Positions 27,962 through 37,471 are shown, numbered from the stretch's first letter. The stretch: 64,000 bases of DNA from Bordetella sp. LUAb4 (GCF_021325795.1 NZ_JAHPZX010000010.1:124001-188000), one strand, 5' to 3'. The notes: generated by a model from the sequence alone, not told the origin. Translations and numbers: made by a program.

Positions 27962-28978
27962 TCACTCATCCACCGAGACGTGCGCCTGCTGGGCGGCACG
28001 CGCCCAGCGCTGCGCGTCGGCGCGTACGTAGTCAGGGAACTGTTCCGCCGACAAGGTGGAGACGTCCGCGCCGATCTCCTGGAAGCGCTGGCGGACGGCA
28101 TCGTTGCGGCGCACCTGGTCCATCGCCTGTGCCAGCTTGGTGGTAACGGCGGCCGGCATGCCAGCCGGTCCGAACAGGCCGGTATAGATGATGGAGGTCA
28201 GCTCGGGGTGGCCTTGTTCGGCCATCGTGGGCACATCGGGCAGCAAGGGCGAACGCTGCTCGCCTGTCTGGGCGACTGCCTTGACGCGTCCATCGCGCAC
28301 CAATGGCGCGGCCGTGGTGATCTGGTCGACCATGGCGTCGAGCTGCTGTCCCATCAGGTCCGTCGCGGCCGGCCCGGTGCCTTTGTACGGCACGATGGTC
28401 GCTTTCAGTCCACCTTTGTCATTGATCAGCGCGGCCACCAGATGCGTATAGGAACCGTATCCCGCGATCCCCATCGTGACACCCTTCTGTTGGGACAGCG
28501 CGTATTGCTGGAATTCCTTGAAGTCCCGCGCGGGCACCTTGGTCGAGATCGTCAGCACGGACGGATTGGTGGTGATCGCGGAAATCGGCGTGAAACTGGT
28601 AACGCCGTCATAGGGCACCCGCTTGCTGACGGCATTGGCCACCGCATTCGGACCGGAGTTGCCCAGTAGCAGGGTATAGCCGTCCGGTTTTGCGCGCGCC
28701 ACGTAGGTCGCGCCGATCACGCCGCCCGCGCCGGCGCGGTTTTCCACCACCACGGACTGGCCCAGCTGGCGACCCAGCTCGGCGGAAATGATGCGGGCCG
28801 TCGTATCGATGTTGCCCCCGGGTGCGAAAGGCACGACCAGGGTGATGGGACGCGCGGGGTAACGATCGTCGGCGTGTGCCGCGGCGGACAGGCACAGCGC
28901 GGCGGCGCACGCCAGGAGGCGTCCTGTCCGGGCAGGACGCGTAACGCGCCCGCCCGGAGTGCTAGGCGATGAGGTCAA
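27962..28978 (-). CDS. Bug/TctC-family periplasmic solute-binding protein
   Basis: 338 residues from a TTG at 28978, with GGAG seven bases upstream. The signal RLLACAAALCLSAAAHA precedes YPARPITLVVPFAPGGNIDTTAR, the family start. ENRAGAGGVIGATYVARA, DGYTLLLGNSGPNA and FTPISAITTNPSVLT follow. It is the first gene of the leftward operon with the amidohydrolase, hydroxyacid dehydrogenase and RraA-like genes, and a LysR gene is divergent. It probably recognises the initial substrate of that pathway in the periplasm. No TctA/TctB membrane genes are in the window, so it must use permease subunits encoded elsewhere. Confidence 0.9.
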   Translation of the reverse strand: MTSSPSTPGGRVTRPARTGRLLACAAALCLSAAAHADDRYPARPITLVVPFAPGGNIDTTARIISAELGRQLGQSVVVENRAGAGGVIGATYVARAKPDGYTLLLGNSGPNAVANAVSKRVPYDGVTSFTPISAITTNPSVLTISTKVPARDFKEFQQYALSQQKGVTMGIAGYGSYTHLVAALINDKGGLKATIVPYKGTGPAATDLMGQQLDAMVDQITTAAPLVRDGRVKAVAQTGEQRSPLLPDVPTMAEQGHPELTSIIYTGLFGPAGMPAAVTTKLAQAMDQVRRNDAVRQRFQEIGADVSTLSAEQFPDYVRADAQRWARAAQQAHVSVDE

Positions 28979-29145
28979 GATTCGTCTCCATCTTGTTGTT
29001 CGTTGTGTGGCCAGGGCGGCCTTGTCGCGCGTGACCAGGCCTTCAAGGCGCTTGGTCCGTGCACTGGCAAAATTGTCGGCGCTGATGATTGATCCGGTCT
29101 ACTGTAAAATTTTGATCAATTGAGTCCTTTTGGATATCAAATTTC

Positions 29146-30054
29146 ATGGACCTGCGTGATCTCAAGTATTTCGTCGCTTTGGCCCAGGCCGGCAATACGC
29201 GGCGCGCGGCGGATGCCGTGCATCGTTCCCAGCCGGCGTTGATCAAGGCCATCACGCGCCTGGAGGCGTCGGTGGGGGCGCGGCTGTTCGAACGTGTAGG
29301 CCGTGGGCAACGCCTGAGCGCGGCGGGCGCGGCCCTGCTTGCGCGCGCCACGCCGCTGCTCAACGCGGCGGATGCCGTGCGGGATGAAGTCGCCGCGTTG
29401 GGGCAGGGCACGGCCGGCATCGTGCGCTTGGGCTGTGGACCGCTGGGCGCCGAGTACCTGCTGCCGACCATCTCGCAGCGCTTGCTGCAGGAGGCACCCG
29501 ACGTGCAGCTCAAGCTGTTGATCCGCATGAATTACGAGTCGCGTATCGAATTGCGCGACGGTAATCTGGATCTGGTGTTGGGCTTCGTGCCTGAACATGA
29601 CGATGCTGACTTCGTCTACGACACCTTGCTGGAAGATATCGTGGTGGTGGCCGCGGGTGCCGGGCATCCCATCCTGCGCGCCCGCAAGCCGGTCACCTTG
29701 GAGCAACTGGCGTGTTATCGCTGGGCTTTGCCCAATGTGAGCGTCGCCAGCCGGGTATGGCTGGACCAGGTTTTCGAATCGCGCGGGCTGACGCCGCCGC
29801 AGACGCAGATCGAGACCAATTCCATACCGCTCATCCCACGCGTCATCGCGGACACGCATCTGCTCAGTTTTGTTTCTCGCCGTACCATCCAGGCAAGCCG
29901 GGGGCGTCTGCGTGAGATCCCGCTCGAGACAACGACGCTGGTGCGCAATTTCGGTCTGACCTATCCGAAGGATGTCAGTCTTTCACCCGCGGCAGAGAAG
30001 TTGGTGGATCTGCTGCGTGAACACGGACAAGCGCTGTTCCATAAAATGGATTGA
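29146..30054 (+). CDS. LysR-family transcriptional regulator
   Basis: 302 residues, ATG followed by MDLRDLKYFVALAQAG, a normal LysR start. The helix-turn-helix NTRRAADAVHRSQPALIKAI precedes FERVGRGQRLSAAG, and the effector domain includes VRLGCGPLGAEYLLP and VVVAAGAGHPIL. It is divergent from the Bug-amidohydrolase operon. The shared 167-base region carries ATTGATC at 29088 and TTGATCAA at 29112-29119, possible LysR contact sites. It likely activates the leftward operon on binding a pathway metabolite. Confidence 0.9.
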   Translation: MDLRDLKYFVALAQAGNTRRAADAVHRSQPALIKAITRLEASVGARLFERVGRGQRLSAAGAALLARATPLLNAADAVRDEVAALGQGTAGIVRLGCGPLGAEYLLPTISQRLLQEAPDVQLKLLIRMNYESRIELRDGNLDLVLGFVPEHDDADFVYDTLLEDIVVVAAGAGHPILRARKPVTLEQLACYRWALPNVSVASRVWLDQVFESRGLTPPQTQIETNSIPLIPRVIADTHLLSFVSRRTIQASRGRLREIPLETTTLVRNFGLTYPKDVSLSPAAEKLVDLLREHGQALFHKMD

Positions 30055-30076
30055 TGCGTCTCGAAGGAATTTGCCC

Positions 30077-30457
30077 ATGCCGGCGGCCTTGAATTCACTC
30101 GCCTGGATTTTTGACGTCCTCGAACGCGAGGAAACCTATTTACCCAAGCCGATGTTCGGCTGCCTGGCCGCGTATCTGGATGGGCAGCTGTGCCTGGTGG
30201 CCGCGGATCGGGATGAGCCCTGGAATGGCCTGCTCGTATGCACCTCGCAAGACCGCCACGCGGCGCTCATCGAAGACCTGCCGGCGCTGCGTCCGCATCC
30301 TGTGCTGGGGAAGTGGTTATATATTCCCGAAACCGATCCGGGGTTCGAGGACACCGCGCGGCAGGCAGCGGCGCTGGTGCTTGCTCACGATGAACGGATA
30401 GGTGTAGAACCCAAGCCGAGACGCAAAGGCGGGCGGATGTCCTTGCCCAAGGAATAG
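30077..30457 (+). CDS. Hypothetical protein, weakly TfoX/YjbR-like
   Basis: 126 residues from ATG 30077, preceded by GAAGGAAT. The sequence LPKPMFGCLAAYLDGQLCLVAA resembles the opening strand pair of TfoX N-terminal/YjbR-like domains, with a hydrophobic core continuing through GKWLYIPETD. The C-terminal tail is basic (EPKPRRKGGR). No signal or membrane segment is seen. It lies 22 bases after the LysR gene and may be co-transcribed with it. I cannot assign a function; the family resemblance is only by eye. Confidence 0.6.
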   Translation: MPAALNSLAWIFDVLEREETYLPKPMFGCLAAYLDGQLCLVAADRDEPWNGLLVCTSQDRHAALIEDLPALRPHPVLGKWLYIPETDPGFEDTARQAAALVLAHDERIGVEPKPRRKGGRMSLPKE

Positions 30458-30567
30458 GGCGCGGCCGTTGAATCGGGCTCCGGGTCATGGTGATGCCAAC
30501 GGCAGCGGTTGCCAAGGCGACGCCGCCGGGCAAGAGCGCTGGGGCCGATTCCGCGGTTTGAAGGAGG

Positions 30568-31533
30568 CTAGGCACTCAGTTGCGCCATGCTTATATCCTT
30601 CGCGAGCAGCTCGCGTCGGACCATGGCGTGTATGCCTTTATTGCCATCGACCAGCTGGGTGACGTGCAAATCGCAAGCGAGGCTGCAGAAGGTATAAGCG
30701 TCCTGTTCGGACCATCCCTGGGTTCTGGATAGCAGGGCGATCATCTTGCGTAGCGCGATCTTGGCGGCATCGTCCAGGTCTTCGTGGAATGCCATGGTGA
30801 TGATATGCGTCGCGGTTTTGGCGATGGGAAGATTCAGTGCGACCTGCTTATGCAAGACGAATTGGAAAGTCCCGGTCAGCGAGGTTTCGAGCGCTGTCAG
30901 GCAGACCTCGCCGTCTCCCTGCACGGCATGCCCATCTCCCGTGGAAAACAACGCCAAGGGTGTTTGCACCGGAAAGAACGTGGTCGAACCCACGCCGAGT
31001 TCCTTATTGTCCATATTGCCGCCGTATTCGCGGGGTTCGATGGAGCTGACGGGACCGTATTCGGGACGGGGCGCCACGGCCATGACGCCGAAGAAGGGTG
31101 CCAGGGGGATCGACGGACCAAAAGGCATATTGGCGAGCATGCGTTCTTCATCGATGGGAATTGCCATGATGCGCCGGTTGGGAAAATCTTCGGGCAGCGT
31201 GCCGCGCAGAGGCAGCTGTGAGTTCCATCCCCATGGGTAGCGCAGCTTGATGTCCAGGACCCGCACCTCCAGCACATCTCCGGGTTCAGCGCCGCGAATG
31301 CCGATAGGACCGGTAAGGATGTGGCCGGCGAACATGGGTTTGCATTGTTCATGGATCAGGCGATGCTCGGGGAGCAGGTCGAGCCCGAGTTCGTTCAGAT
31401 AACCCGGCCCTCCGCTGACGGTATCAATGACGACCGTATCGCCGGAGTCGACGATGACGGAAGGCTTGAGCGCGGCGCTCAAGTATCCCCAGTGGATGGT
31501 TTCAGGGGATGCGGGCAGGTGATGGGAGGGCAT
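30568..31533 (-). CDS. Acetamidase/formamidase family protein
   Basis: 321 residues. The N-terminal beta-rich segment TIHWGYLSAALKPSVIVDSGDTV, GPIGIRGAEPGDVLEVRVLDI, and the later GGNMDNKELGVGSTTFFPV and GDGHAVQGDGEVC match the FmdA/AmdA family, which hydrolyses formamide or acetamide to ammonia and the acid. HAVQGDGEVC is the conserved active-site region. It is read in the same direction as the hydroxyproline-type genes but separated from them by about 150 bases, so its link to that pathway is uncertain. Nitrogen release from an amide would fit the catabolic context. Confidence 0.85.
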   Translation of the reverse strand: MPSHHLPASPETIHWGYLSAALKPSVIVDSGDTVVIDTVSGGPGYLNELGLDLLPEHRLIHEQCKPMFAGHILTGPIGIRGAEPGDVLEVRVLDIKLRYPWGWNSQLPLRGTLPEDFPNRRIMAIPIDEERMLANMPFGPSIPLAPFFGVMAVAPRPEYGPVSSIEPREYGGNMDNKELGVGSTTFFPVQTPLALFSTGDGHAVQGDGEVCLTALETSLTGTFQFVLHKQVALNLPIAKTATHIITMAFHEDLDDAAKIALRKMIALLSRTQGWSEQDAYTFCSLACDLHVTQLVDGNKGIHAMVRRELLAKDISMAQLSA

Positions 31534-31686
31534 GGTCCGATCGATTCGAGAGGGGGGGACTCTCTATGATGGACTTTGGCCACTAATACTGGAATGAGGC
31601 CTATCCCTAGCCGCCGGCATAAACATGGCGAGACGTGGCGATGACGGCCTCGAGCGGAAATGGACTTGCAAGAAATCGACGCTCGT

Positions 31687-32997
31687 TCAAAACCGCGACA
31701 CTGAAAACGCCTTCAGGTCGATGCTGGGACGCGCATTCGTCAATAACTGCCCAATCAAGGAGGCAGTCGTCGCCGACTGCGTCAAACCCAGATGGCCATG
31801 GCCGAATGCGTATAAGACGTCTGGATTCATTGGGGAAACGCCGATCACCGGCAGGGAGTCCGGGGTGGTCGGGCGATTGCCCATCCATTGTTTGGCGCCC
31901 GCATCCTCCAGATCCGGAAGATAGCGGCGCGCCAGCTTCAACAAGGCCTCGCTGCGTTTGAAGTTCGGCGCGGCGTCCAGTCCCGCGAATTCGGCCGCGC
32001 CGCCGATGCGCAGGCCTATCGCCAATGGCGTGGCGACGAACATGCGCTCCGCGAAGATGACTTCGCGATTCAGGCGGCCAGCGCTGCCGGGAAGCGTGGT
32101 GTTATAGCCGCGCTCGCTTTCGACCAATGCATGGTCGCCCACGGTGCGCGCGAGCCGCGCGGACCATGCTCCCGCGGCGATAAGGACCTTGTCGCCCGTC
32201 ACCAGCCGGCCGTCGCCGGTACGCACCGCCACGGCACCCGCGCTCGCCGAGTCACCGGCACTACCCAAGCCAGCCGAGCCACGGGGACCGCCAGGGCCAC
32301 CGGCGCCCCCTACGCTGCCCGCTTCAACGCCCGTGGCATCACCTCGGATGAAAGTCGCACCGCGTTCCTGAACTTTCTGGCGCAACACATCGACGATGCG
32401 CTTGGGATCATCGATGTGCGCCCAGTCTTCCAGCATGACCGCATGCTTGAAGACCGGCGCCAGCCCTGGCTCCAGTTCCCGCAGCTCGCTCAAATCGACG
32501 GGGCGCCAGCGCACGCCGCGCTCACGCTTGAATTGCCAGGACGCCCGCTCGTCCGCGTAAGCCGCGTCGGTTTCATAAACGGTCAAGGCCCCGCGTTTGT
32601 GCAGATCCGCCCATAGGCCGAGATCCCCAAGCATGGCTTCGAAGTCCGCCAGGCACAGGCTGTTCAGGGACGCCAGGGCGTCACCTATGCGTGCATAGTT
32701 GGCCGGATCCCCGACTTTGCGCAGCGCGAGATACCACGGCAGCAGACGCGGCGCATGACCGGGCCGGATGGCCAGTGGCCCCAGCGGATCCAACAGCCAG
32801 CGCAGCGGCTTCAGTCCCAAGCCCGACAGACTGAGCGGTACGCATTCGGACACGGCGATGCCGCCGGCGTTGCCATGGGAGGCCCGGTCTCCTTCGAAAT
32901 CCCTATCCACCACGGTGACGCGGAAGCCACGCCCTTGGGCCGCCCACGCGCAACTGAGGCCGACGATGCCGGCTCCCACCACGACCAGATGCCGCAT
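31687..32997 (-). CDS. FAD-dependent D-amino-acid dehydrogenase (DadA-like), probable cis-4-hydroxy-D-proline oxidase
   Basis: 436 residues from ATG 32997; an upstream in-frame start would add nine residues before the FAD motif. The N-terminus is the dinucleotide fold VVVGAGIVGLSCAWAAQGRGF. The C-terminal GNRPTTPDSLPVIG and FGHGHLGLTQS are DadA-type signatures. A glycine/serine/alanine-rich insert of about 30 residues lies before the strand TGDKVLIAAGAW and is not a normal DadA feature. It lies next to the hydroxyproline-epimerase gene, and in known pathways such an oxidase converts cis-4-hydroxy-D-proline to the pyrroline acid. General D-amino-acid oxidation is the alternative. Confidence 0.85.
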   Translation of the reverse strand: MRHLVVVGAGIVGLSCAWAAQGRGFRVTVVDRDFEGDRASHGNAGGIAVSECVPLSLSGLGLKPLRWLLDPLGPLAIRPGHAPRLLPWYLALRKVGDPANYARIGDALASLNSLCLADFEAMLGDLGLWADLHKRGALTVYETDAAYADERASWQFKRERGVRWRPVDLSELRELEPGLAPVFKHAVMLEDWAHIDDPKRIVDVLRQKVQERGATFIRGDATGVEAGSVGGAGGPGGPRGSAGLGSAGDSASAGAVAVRTGDGRLVTGDKVLIAAGAWSARLARTVGDHALVESERGYNTTLPGSAGRLNREVIFAERMFVATPLAIGLRIGGAAEFAGLDAAPNFKRSEALLKLARRYLPDLEDAGAKQWMGNRPTTPDSLPVIGVSPMNPDVLYAFGHGHLGLTQSATTASLIGQLLTNARPSIDLKAFSVSRF

Positions 32998-33086
32998 TCC
33001 TGCTCTCCAAAAAATCGAAGTCACTTACCAGAGCGTTTGTTTTCGTGGGGAGGCCCCAATGTCCCTGTGACGTCCGCCCCGGCCGA

Positions 33087-34085
33087 TCACTTGACCAGAA
33101 ATCCCTTCCACAGGGGATCACGATCATTGACGAAGATGGTGTTGTGGCCGGTGATGCGTGCCCAGCCTTCAACACTGGGACGAATGCCGTCATAGTCGCC
33201 GACCTTGACAGCCTCTACCGCGATGCCATTGAACGACGTGCCGATGATGCTCTCATGGACGAATTTTTCGCCGAGCGCCAGCTTTCCCCGCGCGACCAAT
33301 TGCGCCATCCGCGCCGACGTGCCCGTGCCGCAGGGCGAACGGTCGATCGCCTTGTCCCCATAGAACACCGCATTGCGGGCGCTGGCGCCTTGCATATGGG
33401 GCTTGCCGGTCCACATGACGTGGGACAGGCCGTTGATCTCCGGCGTTTCAGGATGCACGAAGGTGTATTTCTCGTTGGCCTTGCGCCGCAAGAGGGGACT
33501 CAAGCGTTGGATGTCGGAAGGCGAGAGACTGTCCAGGTCGGCAAAGTTGGGCTGGCTTTCGACGATGGCGTAGAAGTTGCCGCCATAGGCGACGTCGAAG
33601 CGGATCTCCCCCAGGCCATCGACGTCGACGGACAAGTCGCGCGAGTGAAGGAAGGAGGGAACAATGGTCAGCCGCACGGATTCGACGTGCTCGCCGGTCA
33701 TCGTGTAGTGGGCGAGCACCAGGCCAGCCGGGGTGTCCAGGCGCAGAACGCCGGGTTCGCGCGGCTTGACCAGTCCGTTCTCGATCAAAAAGGTCACGGT
33801 GCCTATGGTGCCGTGCCCACACATGGCCAGGCAGCCGCTGACTTCGATGAAGAGTATCGCCACATCGCAGTCCGGCCGCGTCGGTGGGTAGATGATCGTG
33901 CCCGACATGATGTCATGGCCACGCGGTTCGAACATCAAGGCCGTGCGTATCCAGTCGTACTCGCGCTCGAAATGGGCGCGCCGCTCGATCATCGAGTTCC
34001 CTTGCAAGGCAGGGGCGCCACCGGTGACGAGGCGGACAGGATTGCCGCAGGTGTGGCCGTCGATACAAAAGAAGGTGTGGTTCAT
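33087..34085 (-). CDS. Proline racemase family, probable 4-hydroxyproline 2-epimerase
   Basis: 332 residues from ATG 34085 (MNHTFFCIDGHTCGNPVRLV). Both catalytic cysteines are present: Cys89 in AMCGHGTIG and Cys252 in DRSPCGTGTSARM, so it should be a true racemase/epimerase rather than a dehydratase, in which the first cysteine is replaced. Family members with this context convert trans-4-hydroxy-L-proline to cis-4-hydroxy-D-proline, the first step of breakdown. The adjacent DadA-like oxidase and the DHDPS-family gene upstream complete the classical order of activities. Proline racemase itself is a less likely alternative. Confidence 0.88.
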   Translation of the reverse strand: MNHTFFCIDGHTCGNPVRLVTGGAPALQGNSMIERRAHFEREYDWIRTALMFEPRGHDIMSGTIIYPPTRPDCDVAILFIEVSGCLAMCGHGTIGTVTFLIENGLVKPREPGVLRLDTPAGLVLAHYTMTGEHVESVRLTIVPSFLHSRDLSVDVDGLGEIRFDVAYGGNFYAIVESQPNFADLDSLSPSDIQRLSPLLRRKANEKYTFVHPETPEINGLSHVMWTGKPHMQGASARNAVFYGDKAIDRSPCGTGTSARMAQLVARGKLALGEKFVHESIIGTSFNGIAVEAVKVGDYDGIRPSVEGWARITGHNTIFVNDRDPLWKGFLVK

Positions 34086-34137
34086 TGCATGAATCCTGGT
34101 TCGAAGGGAAAGCAAGGAAAGCGTGCGGCATGAAAAA

Positions 34138-35376
34138 TCAGAGAAAGGGTTGGCGCACCCACGTCCCGCCTTTCATCACCCCCACGATCTTCTCTCCTTG
34201 ATTCTTGACGAGTACCGAAATATCTTCGACGGGATTGCCGTCGACCACCAGCAGATCGGCGTAAGCGCCTTCCGCGATCACCCCCAGTTTGCCCTGGCGG
34301 TCGAGAATCTCCGCGCCTATGGCAGTGGCCTGGCAGATCACCTCGAAATTACCCAGCACCTTGGCCCGTATTTCCAGTTCTTCCGTCTGGTACTGCTGCA
34401 TGTCGCCCAGCAGATCGCTGCCGATACCCATCTTCACACCATGGCGTTGCAAAATCTTCAGCGCTTCGATGCCCTGCAGGCGCACGTTCTCGTTCTTTGC
34501 CAGCGTGTCGTCCGACAAACCTTGCTGCTTACCGACCTTGCTCATGGCATCGTACGTGACGAGCGTAGGTACTGCATAGGTGCCGTGCCGCGCCATGACG
34601 GCGGCTGCCTCGTCGTCGATCAGGTTGCCGTGCTCGATCGTCTTCACGCCCAGCCTGGCGACGCGGCTGATGGCGGCCGCGGTGTAAGCGTGGGCCATCA
34701 CGTAAGTCTGGTGAGACTGCGCTTCCTCGACCACGGCCTTGATCTCGTCGACCGAGAACTGCAGATTGCCGATAGGGTCGGTCGGCGAGGCAACCCCACC
34801 AGAGGCCATGATCTTGATCTGGTTGGCCCCCGATCGCATCTCCTCACGGACCGCCTTTCTGATGGCGTCGACGCCGTCGACGATGCGCCCGATCGCACCG
34901 GCATTGCGGTTGCACCCACACGGATCCGGGTCGGAATGATCGTAGCGATCGCGGAAATCGGCATGTCCGCCGGTTTGCGACAGGGCTTTGCCGCTGATGA
35001 AGAGACGCGGGCCATCTATGGTGCCGTCCTCGATGGCACGGGTCAGTGCGTAGTCGGCGCCGCCGGCGTCGCGTACCGACGTGAACCCCCGTTCGAGCAT
35101 GCCTTGCAGAATGGGCACGGCCCTGAGTATGGCCAAGGTATTCGGCAGGCGCCCGTTCAAGCCCAGGTTCGCCACGGAAGCAATCACGTGGACATGGCAG
35201 TCGATCATGCCCGGCATGACGGTCTTGCCTGCCACGTCGACAACGGCTGCGTCTTTCGCGGGCAGCTCGCCGGCGGCGATCCGTTGAATCTTGCCATCGA
35301 CCACGAGAATGGAATAGAGCGTCGCGTCGTCGGGATGATGGATATCGAGAACCTTGCAGTTTTTCAGGATGATCAT
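34138..35376 (-). CDS. Metal-dependent amidohydrolase (imidazolonepropionase/prolidase-like)
   Basis: 412 residues. Metal ligands of the amidohydrolase superfamily are visible: HVH in PGMIDCHVHV, a lysine in QIKIMASGGV, histidines in VMAHAY and TIEHGN, and the aspartate in MGIGSDLLGD. The family of this layout includes Xaa-Arg/Xaa-Pro dipeptidases and N-acyl-amino-acid deacylases. Its place within a hydroxyproline-type operon suggests that it may free proline or hydroxyproline from short peptides or acylated forms; this is inference only. No signal peptide is seen, so it should act in the cytoplasm on an imported compound. Confidence 0.8.
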   Translation of the reverse strand: MIILKNCKVLDIHHPDDATLYSILVVDGKIQRIAAGELPAKDAAVVDVAGKTVMPGMIDCHVHVIASVANLGLNGRLPNTLAILRAVPILQGMLERGFTSVRDAGGADYALTRAIEDGTIDGPRLFISGKALSQTGGHADFRDRYDHSDPDPCGCNRNAGAIGRIVDGVDAIRKAVREEMRSGANQIKIMASGGVASPTDPIGNLQFSVDEIKAVVEEAQSHQTYVMAHAYTAAAISRVARLGVKTIEHGNLIDDEAAAVMARHGTYAVPTLVTYDAMSKVGKQQGLSDDTLAKNENVRLQGIEALKILQRHGVKMGIGSDLLGDMQQYQTEELEIRAKVLGNFEVICQATAIGAEILDRQGKLGVIAEGAYADLLVVDGNPVEDISVLVKNQGEKIVGVMKGGTWVRQPFL

Positions 35377-35390
35377 CTGGGTTTCCAGGG

Positions 35391-36014
35391 TTAGACGGTT
35401 TCCAGCGCGACGCCGGGCGGTAGTTCACCGTCCAGGGTCGCCGCCGTTTCGGACAGGGCGGCGGCCAGCAGTTGCGCGACGATGGTGGCGGGAGCCAGGT
35501 CCACGCCATCATAATTGGCGGCGTGATCGAGCAGGTTGAGAGATCCCACGACCGTGCCCCGATTGAGCACGGAGATGTTCAATACGCTACCCAGGCCATG
35601 GCTGGTCAATAAGGCATGATCGGAAAAGACGGCGGCCAGGTCAGCGGGGGAAGAGCCGACGTAGCCGGTGCCAGCGAGCAATACCCGGTCTACCCAAGGG
35701 CTCTGCGTGACCCGTTTGATGCCGCCAACGGGATTGATGTCGGGGCGGCTGCTATAGAGTCGCTGCAGCAGCCTGGCCTTGGTGTCGAAGGCGAGTATCG
35801 TGTACAGGCGGTGACCATAGAGCGCCTGTAGCGCCACATCGCTGGCCTGCCACCGTTGTGCGGGTGTCGTGGCCGCGCCGAGCGCCGTCGCCAGGTGGGC
35901 GAGGATGTCCAGCTTAGCGGGTCGTTGCAAGAGCGTCTCCCGTAGCGGCGCCGCCTGCGCGGGTATTGGATGCCGCGATGTCTTCCAGTGTCCTGCCGGT
36001 CGTGTTGATGCCAA
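35391..36014 (-). CDS. GAF-domain protein
   Basis: At most 207 residues; the 3' part of the MFS gene overlaps the first 100 bases, and a TTG near 35937 with GGGAGAC upstream could be the true start. The core, LYGHRLYTILAFDTKARLLQRLYSS through VLNISVLNRGTVVGSLNLLDH, matches a single GAF domain without an attached output domain. GAF domains bind small molecules, so this may be a sensor or a small-molecule-binding partner for the operon. It sits between the transporter and amidohydrolase genes with tight spacing, implying co-transcription. Function otherwise unknown. Confidence 0.7.
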   Translation of the reverse strand: MASTRPAGHWKTSRHPIPAQAAPLRETLLQRPAKLDILAHLATALGAATTPAQRWQASDVALQALYGHRLYTILAFDTKARLLQRLYSSRPDINPVGGIKRVTQSPWVDRVLLAGTGYVGSSPADLAAVFSDHALLTSHGLGSVLNISVLNRGTVVGSLNLLDHAANYDGVDLAPATIVAQLLAAALSETAATLDGELPPGVALETV

Positions 36015-37326
36015 AGAAGAGGACCGCGAGCGCGCCGGTCAGAAGGACCAGCGTGGTCATGCCGAACACGCCGGCGAAACCCAGGGTAGGGTATATCGCG
36101 CCGACGATGGTGGGCGATGCGATGGCACCCAGACGCGCGAAGGATGACGCGGTGCCCATGCCGGTGGCGCGCATATGCGTGGGATAGAGCTCGGGGGTAT
36201 ACGCATATTGGCCGGCATTCACGCCATTCATGCCAAAGGACAGGAAGATCGACGCGACGAGGATGCCGGTCGGATCCTTGATGAATACCAGCGCGATCGC
36301 CGCGGCGCAGGCAAAAGCCATGTACATCACGATGGTCGCTTTACGGCCTATCTTGTCGTTGAAATACGCGGCGGAGTAGTAGCCGGGGATCTGGGCCAGA
36401 TAGATGGCGATGGAATACGAAAAGCTCTTGGTAATTGTCAGCCCTTGCTGAACCAGCAGCCCCGGGATCCACGTGAAAAACGCGTAGGAGCAGAAGGTGA
36501 TCGAAAGCCAGAAGGTCCACGTCATGGCGGTGATGCCACGCCAGGGCGGCTGCCACAAGGCCAGCAGCTGAAGGTGAAACGGCGTCGTCTTGGCGGTGTG
36601 GGTGACCGGCGGCGCGGCGTCGGGCTTCAGGGCCGGCAGCGGCGTGCCCAGGATGCGTTCGGCCTTCGCTTCCAGCTTGCTGACGACGGCGTCGGCTTCG
36701 GCATCACGCCCTTGGCTTTCGAGCCAGCGCGGCGATTCGTCCAGGGCCTTGCGCCACCACAGAAGCACCAGTACCGGCGCGGCGGTGATGAATAGCGCCC
36801 AACGCCAGCCATCGTCCGCCAGTGGCACGATGAAGTAACCGAGCAGCGCCGCCGCCACGAAACCAAAGGAGAAAAATCCCGCCAAAGCGCCCGTGAAGCG
36901 TCCTCGATAGCGGCTGGCGACGAATTCCGCCAGGAACGGCGCGATGATGGCGCCTTCCGCGCCCATGCCTATCCCGCCCAGCACGCGGAAGGTCAGGAAC
37001 CAGTGCCAGTCGTGGGTCAGTGCATTGGCAACGGACATGACGCAGAAAATGGATAGCGCCCACATCATGACGCCGCGGCGGCCGAAGCGGTCTCCCAGCA
37101 GACCCGCGGCCAACGCCCCAATCAGGAAACCGACGTAGGTGCTGCTGGCCAGCACGCCCACCTGGATGCTGCTCAACTCCCACTGTGTGCGCAGCACGGG
37201 CAGGACGAAGGCAATGATGCCTGCGTCCAACGCTTCGAAGGCAAAGCCGAGCCCGCCCATCAGCAGGAGCATCAGGTGGGCCCGGCAGAACGGAATGCGC
37301 TCCAGGCGCGCTGAGACCATGGACAT
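35914..37326 (-). CDS. Major facilitator superfamily transporter (sugar/organic acid:H+ type)
   Basis: 470 residues from ATG 37326, preceded by AAGGGAAG; the frame is open further but without coding character. Twelve hydrophobic spans are visible. MFS signatures include GLLGDRFGRRGVMMW between spans two and three, GIGMGAEGAIIAPFLAEF, and DKIGRKATIVMY in the second half, with PELYPTHMRATGMG near the end, which place it in the metabolite:H+ symporter (aromatic acid/sugar-like) group. It follows the DHDPS-family gene in the operon and probably imports the pathway substrate, perhaps hydroxyproline or a peptide of it. Confidence 0.88.
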   Translation of the reverse strand: MSMVSARLERIPFCRAHLMLLLMGGLGFAFEALDAGIIAFVLPVLRTQWELSSIQVGVLASSTYVGFLIGALAAGLLGDRFGRRGVMMWALSIFCVMSVANALTHDWHWFLTFRVLGGIGMGAEGAIIAPFLAEFVASRYRGRFTGALAGFFSFGFVAAALLGYFIVPLADDGWRWALFITAAPVLVLLWWRKALDESPRWLESQGRDAEADAVVSKLEAKAERILGTPLPALKPDAAPPVTHTAKTTPFHLQLLALWQPPWRGITAMTWTFWLSITFCSYAFFTWIPGLLVQQGLTITKSFSYSIAIYLAQIPGYYSAAYFNDKIGRKATIVMYMAFACAAAIALVFIKDPTGILVASIFLSFGMNGVNAGQYAYTPELYPTHMRATGMGTASSFARLGAIASPTIVGAIYPTLGFAGVFGMTTLVLLTGALAVLFFGINTTGRTLEDIAASNTRAGGAATGDALATTR

Positions 37327-37471
37327 AGTGGTACTTCCCTTGTTGTAGTGGAGAACGCGCTTGCGGCACTGGCGTCGCCATATCAACTTCCTTGGGCCGA
37401 CGAGTCCCCTCGAGCGCTGCATGCAAGGCGGGAATGCGTTGGCCGAAGCGCGCAACGCTTCGGCCAGCAGC

